Below, in pieces: positions 52,707 to 61,761 of a DNA stretch of 64,000 bases (positions are counted from its first letter, which is position 1; every line of letters starts with the position of its first letter). The notes under the pieces are model-generated. The model worked only from the letters and a program-made list of their open reading frames with translations, did not search any database and had not been told where the DNA came from. The position numbers and the translations under genes are program-made. The DNA is from a bacterium (lineage in GTDB: Bacteria > Electryoneota > Electryoneia > Electryoneales > Electryoneaceae), in the NCBI GenBank assembly GCA_020444265.1, contig JAHLLH010000003.1, positions 372,001 through 436,000 on the forward strand, written 5' to 3'.

Positions 52707-55700
52707 ATGTATAACCGAATAGTATGCGCGATTATCACACTTCTTTTCTCTGCCGGGCTGGCACAGGCGACAGAGTATTACATGGACGTATCCTATCCGG
52801 GGCATACGGATGAGGCGGTTATCCTGATCCCGCATCCTATTTTCCCACCAGATAGCATCGTCATTCATCATCCAAGCCTGCTCTCTGCCTATAATCACCT
52901 TTACACCAAACCACACGAACGAATTGAGCAGATATTCCCCGAAGAACTGCCTGGGGCGGAGAAGAAATCAATCGGCGAAAAAGTGAATCACTTTGTGACT
53001 GCCTACAATGATTCGCTGGAAGTATTTATGATGTACCAGGACGAGGTGTTTGAACACGTCAATGTGAGCCTCGATGAAATCTACCGTCCTGATCAACATG
53101 CCTATATGTACGATCTCAATGTGGAATACACGCTGGGCGACTGTGAGTTCGGTGATCAATACCACATCGTCGTTGGCGTAAAAGTGCCAGCGGTCAACCA
53201 GGTGCTCCAGACCTATGATCTGAAAGTAATGGTTGCGGATGAAGCAGGGTATGAGTCCTTCAACGGGAAAATGAATCCGCCACCTACCAGGATCAATTGC
53301 TGTTATCAGTGTACGTCAAATGATTCAATGGCGTACGTGAACGAAATGAACTACTACGATGGCGACGTTGTACGTGTTGATGCATCAGGTGGGAATTGCA
53401 ATTCTATCCGGATTGCAGTTGCCAACCACCTCGGCTGTGGAAATGTTGTTGGGTTTGCCGAAGTGGCACGTGTCGATCAAGATGGGACAATCGTTCCCAG
53501 GGATCCGGTCGTCAACAATCAGAACTACACGCAGGTGCAAGTCTTCAATCTCGCCGAAAATGGAGTATTCGCGTTCCACCTCGGTGGGGCTCACTATGGA
53601 AGAACATCAGTATTTGTGATCTGTAGCAACTGTGAAGCGGGGGACTATGGGTGGGGGTTGCAGTGGGATAGACAACAATATCTTGTGAAACAAGATGAAG
53701 AACTGGAACCAGTTTGGGACGAACATATTCCTTTCGACAATGATGTGCCATCTTTCCTGATGGGGCACTACAACAATTCATCTCTCGAGTTTGACATTAG
53801 CTGTGAAGGTGTTTCAAGCTGGACGACTGTTTTTGATACGGCTTACGCGACACAGGAGTTCCCTGAACGCATAGCGACGGACGGTTCGGGACCATCCGTG
53901 ATTACAATCCAGATGCCAACAAAAGACCCATGGCTGACTTCAGTGTGCGAGGGTGGATTTCATGTGATCCCGGTTGCGGTTTCAAGTTCAACAGGTCAGG
54001 CAACGATACGAGTGACTTGCCCTGAGGCAACACAATTACCAGGGCCTTTCGATATTACCATTGATGCAACAGATCCAATTGGTCCTCATGGTATCATGCT
54101 TGGCCAAATCTTCCCGGTTAACAACGCATTCAGCATTACCATGGAACTGATCGAAGGTGACTATGTCATTTTTGACCAAGTTGCCCTGTTGTCAGATGAA
54201 CCACCTGCACCCGGCGATTCGCGATTAGTTAAACCGGATTGGGTGCATGTTTCCAGTCCGCGTATGGTTGGTCACGAAGTTTCCTTCACCACTATGATCA
54301 ATGCTTTTGCATCGGCCGATGTGGAAGATGCTATCATCGACTTGTCTGTCGAAGATGAAGCGGGGACATTGGTGTACGGTCCGGTTTCCGTGACTGTTGA
54401 TAGTGATTATCCTGCCTTTGACGTCTCAAAGGTTTACAATGTGATTTCGCCAGATCAAACCTGGATTCCTGAGACTCCCGGAACATACGCCGTCAACCTT
54501 CTTGGTCATGTAACATCCATCGAAAACTGTACGGAGACCTCTAAACTCACATCAAGCTATTTCGAAGTATATTCTGATGGTTATTGTGTCTTCAGCAGTG
54601 AAAATTTGAACGATAGCCGTTTTAATTCTCCCTTGTATACGGATAGTCAGACCTTTGGGCGAGTGGTTGTCTCCAAGGATGATTTTTTTCTTCGCACCAT
54701 TGAAACGAAATGGACTCGTGCAGGTGATGCGACACTTTCTATCCACAATTGGAGTAATGGTGTCCCAGGCGCCATGATTGGTGATCCAATTCAACTCGAT
54801 GTAGATGAGTCGGATCTTTATCCCGGATCGAAAGTCATTTCAATGCCCTCTGATTCTGATTTCGCAGATTTGTCAACCTTTTTTGTGAAGGTGACGACAC
54901 CATCAGAGAACGGAGCAATTCTCGCCGTGAGGCCTCATGGTTCAACAACATGGAACCACTATTACAGCCATGGTCAGCGCATCAATGAAGAGGTTTATGG
55001 TGAATGGTGGCTCGTTCCTTCAGGTGTGCAGGGTGGTACGGCGGTTTCTGGGAGTGTCTCTGGAAAGTGGACTGTTAACGATTCTCCCTATATTCTGGTA
55101 GGTGACGTAGAAGTTGAATCGGGTCAAGTTTTAGAGATAGATCCTGCTGTCACAGTGCTGAGTATGGGGAACTACCAGTTCCAAGTAAACGGAGCCCTTC
55201 AGGCGAATGGAACAAGCGAGAACCCAGTTAGGCTTGAGACCGCGCCAGGAGCAAACGAGTGGTATGGCCTTATGTTCTCAGCGTCGTCGAGCCAGAATAA
55301 ACTCAACAATTGTGTTATTAAGAATGCTGAGTTCGGAGTCATAGGGATTAAGGCAGATTTCAAGAGTATTCAAGGGCTTAGGATATCTGGTTGTGATACA
55401 GGGCTTTCGTTTGAATCAATGACTGTAGGTATTTCGCAATCTGAAATTTTTAATTGTGTAACCGGCGTCTATTCCTATTACAGTGATTTGATGCTGAAAG
55501 ATTTGTATGTCCATGATTGTGTCATGAACGGTGTCTTGCTCGACAATCTTCAGAGTGGAACAATAATGAATACCAGGATCGAACGGAACGGTCAAAAGCC
55601 TGGTGCAGAAAGTGCAGGTCTACTCCTGTACAGGTCATCGCCACTCATTGATGGATGTGTGATAAAATACAATGGTGGGAACGGGATTGAACTAATGAAT

Positions 55701-56867
55701 AAATCCAATCCTATTTTAGCATTTGATCCCCCAACAGGAAATGGAACAAATATCATCGCGATGAATGGCACAGGAGTTCAACAAGAGACTGAAATGGATG
55801 CTGAGCTGGCTGTTTACGGTGAATCGCTGCCCTTCATGAAAGGCGGACACAACGATATTTGGGATGAGGCAGATTCCTATCTTATCTATCGCAGCAGTTT
55901 GCCCGGGGAACCGGTTCTTGACGTGAAAGAAAACTACTTCGATTCGAAACTTGATAAAGGTCCAGATGAATGGTTTGTTGGGGATATCAATTTCCTGCCG
56001 TATGACACATCGCCAAACAATCCGCCATCGACAGCAACGGCGACTTCAGAAGACGAACTCCTATTGATATCCGCTCTTCAGATGGAGCGGGACAGCCTTT
56101 TTTCAGCATGTTATCCGGAATATTTACAGATTGTAGAGGATTATGCTGATAGTGCTTCGGCAGCCATCGCAATAACTCGAATGATTGCTGTTGCTCACTC
56201 TCTTGGTGATGGTTTAGATGAAGTTATAGCCGATCTCGGTGATATTGAGGATACGACTCCCAGCGACCTGCTTGCTTGGAAAGCCCAGGACTTGCGCTTG
56301 CGAGTTCAAGCCTACGATGAGCTATTCGTCCCGGCTTTAACGCACTATGCGGATATTATAGAGAACCCCATCTCTTCAGTCGATTCTATATTTGCCGTGA
56401 TTGATTCTCACCGTGTGGCGATGGATAGCGAACTAATACTGGGTAAGCGCGGAGTGCAGAATTGGGGGAACGTGGGTAAGGAGATCAGTTCAAACCGAGC
56501 GATCTATATCGACAGTACAGCAACCTATCTTTCTCGTGCCAGAGGTGAATGGGAAGAAAGGAAACCTCGTGAGCGTTTAGCACTGCCAGATCGATTTGAA
56601 CTAGGTACTTTGTATCCTAATCCATTTAATCCTCAGATTACCATACAGTATGCACTACCTGAGCAGACGAACCTACGTATTGAGATTTACAATGTGTTGG
56701 GCCAAAGAGTTCGTGAATTGGTCAACTCGCCGATGAAGGCAGGATTTCATCGTTTGCAGTGGGATGGCCGAAATGATCATCGAACGCAAGTGGCAAGTGG
56801 GATTTACTTTGTGAAGATGTCAGCGCAGAAGTATGTCAAAACTAAAAAGATTGTGATGCTCAAATAA
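52707..56867 (+). CDS. Very large secreted protein with beta-helix and type IX sorting domain
   Basis: A 1386-residue exported protein. Signal peptide VCAIITLLFSAGLAQA; an unassigned N-terminal region with several cysteines (INCCYQCTSND); beta-sandwich segments in the middle; residues about 790-1030 form a right-handed beta-helix (YILVGDVEVESGQVLEIDP, then NNCVIKNAEFGVIGIKA and repeated short strands). A helical linker follows (SALQMERDSLFSACYPEY, probably repeat-like), and the last 85 residues are a Por sorting domain with GTLYPNPFNPQITIQY and VASGIYFVKM. The ATG at 52707 has GAGG 5 bases upstream and gives a good signal peptide; 52677 does not. Probably a cell-surface adhesin or polysaccharide-binding protein. 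Confidence 0.8.
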   Translation: MYNRIVCAIITLLFSAGLAQATEYYMDVSYPGHTDEAVILIPHPIFPPDSIVIHHPSLLSAYNHLYTKPHERIEQIFPEELPGAEKKSIGEKVNHFVTAYNDSLEVFMMYQDEVFEHVNVSLDEIYRPDQHAYMYDLNVEYTLGDCEFGDQYHIVVGVKVPAVNQVLQTYDLKVMVADEAGYESFNGKMNPPPTRINCCYQCTSNDSMAYVNEMNYYDGDVVRVDASGGNCNSIRIAVANHLGCGNVVGFAEVARVDQDGTIVPRDPVVNNQNYTQVQVFNLAENGVFAFHLGGAHYGRTSVFVICSNCEAGDYGWGLQWDRQQYLVKQDEELEPVWDEHIPFDNDVPSFLMGHYNNSSLEFDISCEGVSSWTTVFDTAYATQEFPERIATDGSGPSVITIQMPTKDPWLTSVCEGGFHVIPVAVSSSTGQATIRVTCPEATQLPGPFDITIDATDPIGPHGIMLGQIFPVNNAFSITMELIEGDYVIFDQVALLSDEPPAPGDSRLVKPDWVHVSSPRMVGHEVSFTTMINAFASADVEDAIIDLSVEDEAGTLVYGPVSVTVDSDYPAFDVSKVYNVISPDQTWIPETPGTYAVNLLGHVTSIENCTETSKLTSSYFEVYSDGYCVFSSENLNDSRFNSPLYTDSQTFGRVVVSKDDFFLRTIETKWTRAGDATLSIHNWSNGVPGAMIGDPIQLDVDESDLYPGSKVISMPSDSDFADLSTFFVKVTTPSENGAILAVRPHGSTTWNHYYSHGQRINEEVYGEWWLVPSGVQGGTAVSGSVSGKWTVNDSPYILVGDVEVESGQVLEIDPAVTVLSMGNYQFQVNGALQANGTSENPVRLETAPGANEWYGLMFSASSSQNKLNNCVIKNAEFGVIGIKADFKSIQGLRISGCDTGLSFESMTVGISQSEIFNCVTGVYSYYSDLMLKDLYVHDCVMNGVLLDNLQSGTIMNTRIERNGQKPGAESAGLLLYRSSPLIDGCVIKYNGGNGIELMNKSNPILAFDPPTGNGTNIIAMNGTGVQQETEMDAELAVYGESLPFMKGGHNDIWDEADSYLIYRSSLPGEPVLDVKENYFDSKLDKGPDEWFVGDINFLPYDTSPNNPPSTATATSEDELLLISALQMERDSLFSACYPEYLQIVEDYADSASAAIAITRMIAVAHSLGDGLDEVIADLGDIEDTTPSDLLAWKAQDLRLRVQAYDELFVPALTHYADIIENPISSVDSIFAVIDSHRVAMDSELILGKRGVQNWGNVGKEISSNRAIYIDSTATYLSRARGEWEERKPRERLALPDRFELGTLYPNPFNPQITIQYALPEQTNLRIEIYNVLGQRVRELVNSPMKAGFHRLQWDGRNDHRTQVASGIYFVKMSAQKYVKTKKIVMLK

Positions 56868-56892
56868 GTTAGTGAGCTGACTATTATCGGGA

Positions 56893-56918
56893 ACAGCCCG
56901 GGCATTCACCCGGGCTGT
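56893..56918. terminator. Hairpin between convergent genes
   Basis: A perfect 10-base stem ACAGCCCGGG / CCCGGGCTGT with a 6-base loop lies 25 bases after the large cargo gene and 28 bases before the convergent ccsA stop. No good T-run follows on either strand, so termination may be weak. Confidence 0.5.
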
Positions 56919-56946
56919 GTATTATCCTTATGATCCCACCAATCGC

Positions 56947-58272
56947 CTACGTCACTTCAAACGAGTGCAGGCCGCCGAAGAAGTAGTTGCCGAAGAAGCT
57001 GACGAAGACGAAGACCATGCCGAGGACCAGCAGGACTGCGGCACGTTTGCCGCGCCATTCACGCTGGTAGCGGGCGTGAAGGAAGCCGGTGTAGAAGAGC
57101 CAGATGATCAGGGCGCCGACTTCTTTCGGGTCCCAACTCCACCAGGTGCCCCAGGCCTGTTCGGCCCAAATGGCTCCGGCGAACAGCGCGCCGACGGTAT
57201 ACAGCGGGTAGCCGATGGCGACGGCGGCGTAGCCGATTTCCTCGAAGACGGTCCGTTTCAGGCCGAGCGATTTGACCCAGGCGCCCTGGGCACGGCCCAT
57301 GAAGAACCAGAGGATCGGTGACAGCGCCCAACTGATGACCAGTACCGGTCCGAAAAACTCGAAGATTTTCAGGTAGGAACGGCCGGTCAGCATGACAGTA
57401 CCGTTCTTGATCAGGAAGCCGACAATGATCGCTGACAGCAGCAGTGCGGCAACCACCACCATGAACATCCGCGACCCGGCACCGGCCAGCTTGCTCTGCT
57501 TGACAATACGTCCGTGGTAGAGCGGCCAGGCGATTGCGGCAACAACAAGTCCAATCCCGAGGCCAATCGCGGTCCGTCCCCAGTAGAGGGGGCCATCGCT
57601 CGCCATCAAGGCGAACTGGGTGACCGCAGAGCCGGTGAGACGGCCCATCATGTTGGCCGGAACCTGGTTGATCGGGGTGGGGAGGATGCCGATGAGCTTC
57701 AGCAGAACCGCCACAACAATCGGCACTGCAATCCAGAAAATCGCGAACAGGTTCCACTCACGGCGAACACTTTCCCGCCCGACTTTCACCGATTCATCAT
57801 CCGTCAGCAGGTAGAGGGTACCGCCTGCGAAGCTGATTAAGAAGGCACCCGATCCGAGGGCTGCGAGGGTGACATGGATTGCCAGCCAGTTTGACTGCAG
57901 GGCCGGCATCAGTTGACGGTTTACCTCGTTAGGCAGCAGGCTCGCAACCACCAGCATCATCACCGGGATCGGTGAGACAAAGACACCAATTTTGTGGTTC
58001 TTGTAACGGATCACAAAGTAGATCAGGCCGGCGACTACCATCCAGCTCATCAAGCCCATGTACTCGTACATGTTGGCGAGCGGGATGTGGCCCTGGTGCG
58101 CCCATCGTGTGCCAAAGGCAATCGAGTGAGGGATCAGCCCGATCCCGGCGACGATGGTCGCATACAAACCCACCTTTTCCTTCTTCAACGCCACGTGGAC
58201 GATGTAAAGCAGGAATGAGGCGAGGTAGGCATAGAAGGTTATGCTGTAAAAAATGGCATCGGGACGGTTCAT
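56947..58272 (-). CDS. ccsA: Cytochrome c assembly protein CcsA (ResC type)
   Basis: A 441-residue membrane protein with about ten to twelve helices. The tryptophan-rich heme-handling motif WGTWWSWDPKEVGALIIWL and conserved histidines (WAHQGHIPLANMYEY; FYTGFLHARYQ) identify CcsA/ResC. With ResB it moves heme out of the cytoplasm and attaches it to apocytochromes c (system II). Its ATG overlaps the stop of the 190-residue upstream gene (58269-58272). Confidence 0.9.
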   Translation of the reverse strand: MNRPDAIFYSITFYAYLASFLLYIVHVALKKEKVGLYATIVAGIGLIPHSIAFGTRWAHQGHIPLANMYEYMGLMSWMVVAGLIYFVIRYKNHKIGVFVSPIPVMMLVVASLLPNEVNRQLMPALQSNWLAIHVTLAALGSGAFLISFAGGTLYLLTDDESVKVGRESVRREWNLFAIFWIAVPIVVAVLLKLIGILPTPINQVPANMMGRLTGSAVTQFALMASDGPLYWGRTAIGLGIGLVVAAIAWPLYHGRIVKQSKLAGAGSRMFMVVVAALLLSAIIVGFLIKNGTVMLTGRSYLKIFEFFGPVLVISWALSPILWFFMGRAQGAWVKSLGLKRTVFEEIGYAAVAIGYPLYTVGALFAGAIWAEQAWGTWWSWDPKEVGALIIWLFYTGFLHARYQREWRGKRAAVLLVLGMVFVFVSFFGNYFFGGLHSFEVT

Positions 58273-58841
58273 CCTTCGGCTCCTTCGTGCGCATGGCCCT
58301 CGTGTCCCTGTCCCGCCCCCTCAGGGAGTTTGAGGCCATCATAGGTCATCAGGGTGAAGGCAAGACGGTCCGTCGAACCGTGCGCATTGTCGCCCTGGTT
58401 GTGCATCGTCATCCGGAAGAAGGGGACGTTCTTAAACGCCCAGCCGGCATACTGCAACGTGCCGTCCTTATATACTTCCACCTTCAACGCCGGGTTTGCC
58501 TCATCGTAGCTGAGGTTGATCGCGTGCTGATCCCAATTCCACTGCGTGTAGAACTCGGTCGCCTTCAGGCTGTAGTCGGTGCCTTCCAGCTTGACCAGTT
58601 CGTTCGGGGTCAGGTCAGCCGTACCAATCGTCTCACCCGCTGCATCCTGCACGACCACCTTCGCTGCGGTGATGCTGGGAAGCTCAAGGCCATGGTTATG
58701 CGGTGCGGAGTCGGGCATGCCACCCATCTGATTGGTCGTCATCTGCTGCTGCTGGGGCGCACGGCCACTCTGACCGGACCACCAGAAGAGGGCGGCTAAC
58801 GCCACGATGGCGACGACAAAAATGATCCACTTGGATTTCAC
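58269..58841 (-). CDS. Membrane-anchored small protein in the ccs operon
   Basis: A 190-residue protein with an N-terminal anchor (WIIFVVAIVALAALFWW), a linker rich in Q and M, and a periplasmic domain of about 120 residues. The run NPALKVEVYKDGTLQYAGWAFKNVPFF resembles a segment found in the C-terminal part of some ResB proteins, so it may be a detached ResB module. The tail is rich in H, G and E (GHEGHAHEGAEG), suggesting metal or heme binding. Both ends overlap neighbours by ATGA, so it is tightly coupled to resB and ccsA. Confidence 0.7.
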   Translation of the reverse strand: MKSKWIIFVVAIVALAALFWWSGQSGRAPQQQQMTTNQMGGMPDSAPHNHGLELPSITAAKVVVQDAAGETIGTADLTPNELVKLEGTDYSLKATEFYTQWNWDQHAINLSYDEANPALKVEVYKDGTLQYAGWAFKNVPFFRMTMHNQGDNAHGSTDRLAFTLMTYDGLKLPEGAGQGHEGHAHEGAEG

Positions 58842-60169
58842 GATGCCTCCTTCGTACCCCGGGCCGAAGCCTCCCGGATGGCTGAAACGATCGTCTCAAA
58901 ACGATCTGCGAACAGGGCCCGGTTACGCTCACTGCGCCCTGCGACAAACACTTCCTGGTCTTTCCCTTCACCGCGAACAAGCGCGTACATGCGTTGCGGC
59001 TCGAAATACATGCCGACCAGCAGTCCGAAGGAACAGATAATGATCCCAAGCCAGACAAAGGGCGCGCCCTTGTCTTTACGGACATTGAGGATCGTCATCC
59101 ATCGTCCCTGGTCGTCGCTGACGCGGTCATTGAAACTGGACTGGTAGAAACGGTAGCCGTTGTGACGCAGGGGACGGTTAACTTCCACCGTTTCCGTGCG
59201 AATCTCCTGTCCATTTTCAATGATGGTCAGGGTGGCGACATAGTCGGCGATGTTGGTCTGGTCGAGACGGCCTCCCTGCATGCGCCGATCAATACGGTTT
59301 TCCACGCGGGCCGGGTCGACACTGCTGATGGTACGTGCGCTCGGCGAGAAGATTTCGATGTCGAAGGTGCCGTCCTCGTTTTCATCGAAGATGCGGCCGA
59401 TCATCGCTCCGCCATCCACCTGGACATACTGCCCGACTTGGACGGGGTGGTAGATGATCTCGAAATCGTCCACGCGGATGTTGAAGCCCCATTCGGTTTC
59501 ATCAGGCTTCAGCAGATCGCCCGGCAGACCGCCGGCGTTGCTCTGGTAGGAGCCGCGTGCGATCATCGCTCCGCCCAGTACGAGCAGGATGAAGCCGACA
59601 TGGACCAGCCAGGGACCGGTATGCGCCCAGACATTGCGGGAACCTGCTATCAACTGCTCGCCTGCTTCGTTGGACGTGCGCGACAGCAGGAAGCCTCGAC
59701 GCTTGAACACTTTTTCCATCGCCGCCGCAGCTCCCGCGCCCTTTATCGTATCATGCTGCGGGACATCCGTGAAGTCGGCCGAACTATCCAGGAAGCGCGG
59801 CTTGGTCACCAGACGCCAGACAATTGGACCACGGTCGATTACACAGACCAGCAGCGACAACAGCAGAAGACCCAGCAGCACCGAATACCACCATGATGTG
59901 TACGGGCTGTACATCTGCATGAAGGTCAAGATGCCAGCGCGCAGGCCACCATACGCCTGATCGTAGGTCGCGTAGGCTTGCGATGCTCCGCCGCGAACCG
60001 GGACGATAAACTCGTTGGCAAAGAGGTTAAAAATGGACGCTGCGGCAAGGATCAGCAGGATGACAATGGCAAACTTCATCGACTTCAGCAGGTTCCATGC
60101 CTGGTCGATCATCTTGTCAAAGCCACCGTCCTGCTTGGCCTCTCGCTTTTCGGGAGGGGTGGGGGACAT
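58838..60169 (-). CDS. resB: ResB/Ccs1-like cytochrome c biogenesis protein
   Basis: A 443-residue protein: helix FAIVILLILAAASIFNLFA, second helix YSVLLGLLLLSLLVCVID, the conserved PRF segment after it (KPRFLDSSADF), third helix WLVHVGFILLVLGGAMIARG, a periplasmic domain of about 200 residues, and a last helix FVWLGIIICSFGLLVGMYF. This is the ResB layout. VWAHTGPWLVHVG holds the conserved histidine of TM3. The ATG at 60169 is preferred to 60235 and has GGAG 9 bases upstream. First gene of the operon resB, small anchored protein, ccsA. Confidence 0.85.
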   Translation of the reverse strand: MSPTPPEKREAKQDGGFDKMIDQAWNLLKSMKFAIVILLILAAASIFNLFANEFIVPVRGGASQAYATYDQAYGGLRAGILTFMQMYSPYTSWWYSVLLGLLLLSLLVCVIDRGPIVWRLVTKPRFLDSSADFTDVPQHDTIKGAGAAAAMEKVFKRRGFLLSRTSNEAGEQLIAGSRNVWAHTGPWLVHVGFILLVLGGAMIARGSYQSNAGGLPGDLLKPDETEWGFNIRVDDFEIIYHPVQVGQYVQVDGGAMIGRIFDENEDGTFDIEIFSPSARTISSVDPARVENRIDRRMQGGRLDQTNIADYVATLTIIENGQEIRTETVEVNRPLRHNGYRFYQSSFNDRVSDDQGRWMTILNVRKDKGAPFVWLGIIICSFGLLVGMYFEPQRMYALVRGEGKDQEVFVAGRSERNRALFADRFETIVSAIREASARGTKEAS

Positions 60170-60600
60170 GCGTTCAAGCTCCGTGGGAAAATGACGGGAC
60201 GGCGTGAATGTAGCCAGATCCCGTCGTCCTATCAAGCAATCTGCATCCTTCGTTCAGGGAATCACGTCTTGAGTGACAAACCGGTTCCCGTCTCTAAGGG
60301 TCACAAAAAACACAAGCTGCGTTTCCTGCTGGCCACCCGGTCCCCCATACCGGATCAACGCATTGCTTGCGAAACTCTGCACTTCCAAGTGCAAGTTTGT
60401 AACGGTGGATAATTTGTGAAGTAGAACGCATGAACGCAAGGAAATTCGGGGAAGTTGGAGGCGGAGAGTCATGTTAAACTCTTGATATTCCGTCGAGTGA
60501 TGGGTTTTGCGACAGGGGTGAGTAGGGAGGAAGCGAGAAAAAGAAATCCCCTCGCCCATGCGGACGAGGGGATACTGCCATTATCAATGTTCATCCTGCC
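60170..60600. other. Non-coding gap of about 430 bases
   Basis: It should hold the promoter of the resB operon and, at its right end, the terminator of the gene at 60601. A 101-codon minus-strand frame (60254-60559) overlaps that terminator and has no signal peptide, domain or ribosome site that I can see. No repeat or RNA gene was recognised. Confidence 0.5.
60536..60573 (-). terminator. Intrinsic terminator, minus strand
   Basis: Stem ATCCCCTCG / CGAGGGGAT with a 10-base loop, followed on the minus strand by a T-rich run (the A-rich 60536-60545 on the plus strand). It ends the secreted-protein gene at 60601. Confidence 0.8.
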
Positions 60601-61761
60601 TTATTTCATCAACACCAAACGTCGCGTTTTGCGCAGCCCACCTTCAACCTCGACCCGGTAATAGTAAACTCCGCTCGCGAACCTGGATGCATCCACTGGT
60701 ATCGTGTGCAATCCGGGCGGTAAGCGTTGATCCATCAAGGTAGCCACCTTCCTGCCAAGGGTATTGAAGAGTGTTACCCGGACCTGTTCACGTTCCCGCA
60801 GCTCGAAGCGAATGTTCACGGTTCCGTTGAAAGGGTTGGGGTAGGCGGGAAGGAGGGCGATGGTAGAGGGCAGGTGCTCAGTGGCTCCCTCGGGAATGGC
60901 GGTCGAATAGGTGGAAGAATAAAGTTCAAAAACAGGCCCCTCACCGATCTGTCGTTTCTTCACCGTCCAATCGAGGGTGATCGAACCATCCTCGTTTCCC
61001 GTTTCAAGGTGGTCGATCTCATAAAGAAATCCTTCCTCGTCAAGGTGCCAAACGTACTCGCCGAGTTCTACATCGTACCAGTGAAAATGATGCTGGTTCG
61101 GGACGATCTGCTCACGGAAGGCGAGGACCGGTTGCTGCCCATTGCATCGGTCAATGGATTGGTACGACTCCCAGGAGTAGTCCTCAGGAAAGGGATTCAG
61201 CACAAACACCGGGTACCAGGGAGAATCGTCCACCTCTTTACGATAGAGGCTGAAAACCCGCTGTCCGGATGGTCCTTCCTGAACCATTCCGATGAACAGC
61301 GGGTGGTCCGCTCTCCACGGGTAATAGGTGGATCTTAGCGCACGTAAACTGGTGATCGGGTAGGAAATCGTTGGCTGAAAAACGAGTTCTGTCCCCGGTT
61401 CATTAACGATCGAATATTCATGAACCTCGGTACCAAACGTAGAATACATCGCTTCCCAGCCATCATCAAAATCATAACCGTACCGGGAGGGTAACCCCCG
61501 CATGGTAGTATTGTCACCAAGCAGGAAGGTTGTGATGGTCTCATTCTCGGGAAACGTTGAGAGGATTGAAATGCCAGCACCCATTCGCCTGAACACCCAA
61601 GTCCCCGTTTCCATGTAGTCCGGGGAAGGAAAAATGAAGGGACGGGGCAAACCTGGGCGGATTTCCTCGCTGTAGATAAGAATCGGTTGGGCAACCGTGA
61701 GAGTTGCTGGCAAGATAAAAACCAGCAAAATCAGGATGGCACGCGTCAATTGGCGTCGCAT
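60601..61761 (-). CDS. Secreted protein with type IX sorting domain
   Basis: A 386-residue exported protein. Signal peptide AILILLVFILPATLTVAQ; an unrecognised body of about 280 residues rich in aromatic strands; and a C-terminal Por sorting domain with LPAYPNPFNGTVNIRF, VRVTLFNTLGRKVATL and FASGVYYYRVEVEGG. AGGAGG lies 5 bases before the ATG at 61761. It overlaps the end of the preceding secreted-protein gene by 16 bases, so they are co-transcribed. Confidence 0.8.
   Translation of the reverse strand: MRRQLTRAILILLVFILPATLTVAQPILIYSEEIRPGLPRPFIFPSPDYMETGTWVFRRMGAGISILSTFPENETITTFLLGDNTTMRGLPSRYGYDFDDGWEAMYSTFGTEVHEYSIVNEPGTELVFQPTISYPITSLRALRSTYYPWRADHPLFIGMVQEGPSGQRVFSLYRKEVDDSPWYPVFVLNPFPEDYSWESYQSIDRCNGQQPVLAFREQIVPNQHHFHWYDVELGEYVWHLDEEGFLYEIDHLETGNEDGSITLDWTVKKRQIGEGPVFELYSSTYSTAIPEGATEHLPSTIALLPAYPNPFNGTVNIRFELREREQVRVTLFNTLGRKVATLMDQRLPPGLHTIPVDASRFASGVYYYRVEVEGGLRKTRRLVLMK

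Noticed and set aside
60254-60559. 101-codon minus-strand frame in the 430-base gap
   Set aside because: It overlaps the terminator of the secreted-protein gene, lacks a ribosome site and matches no family; kept only as a note in the gap entry.
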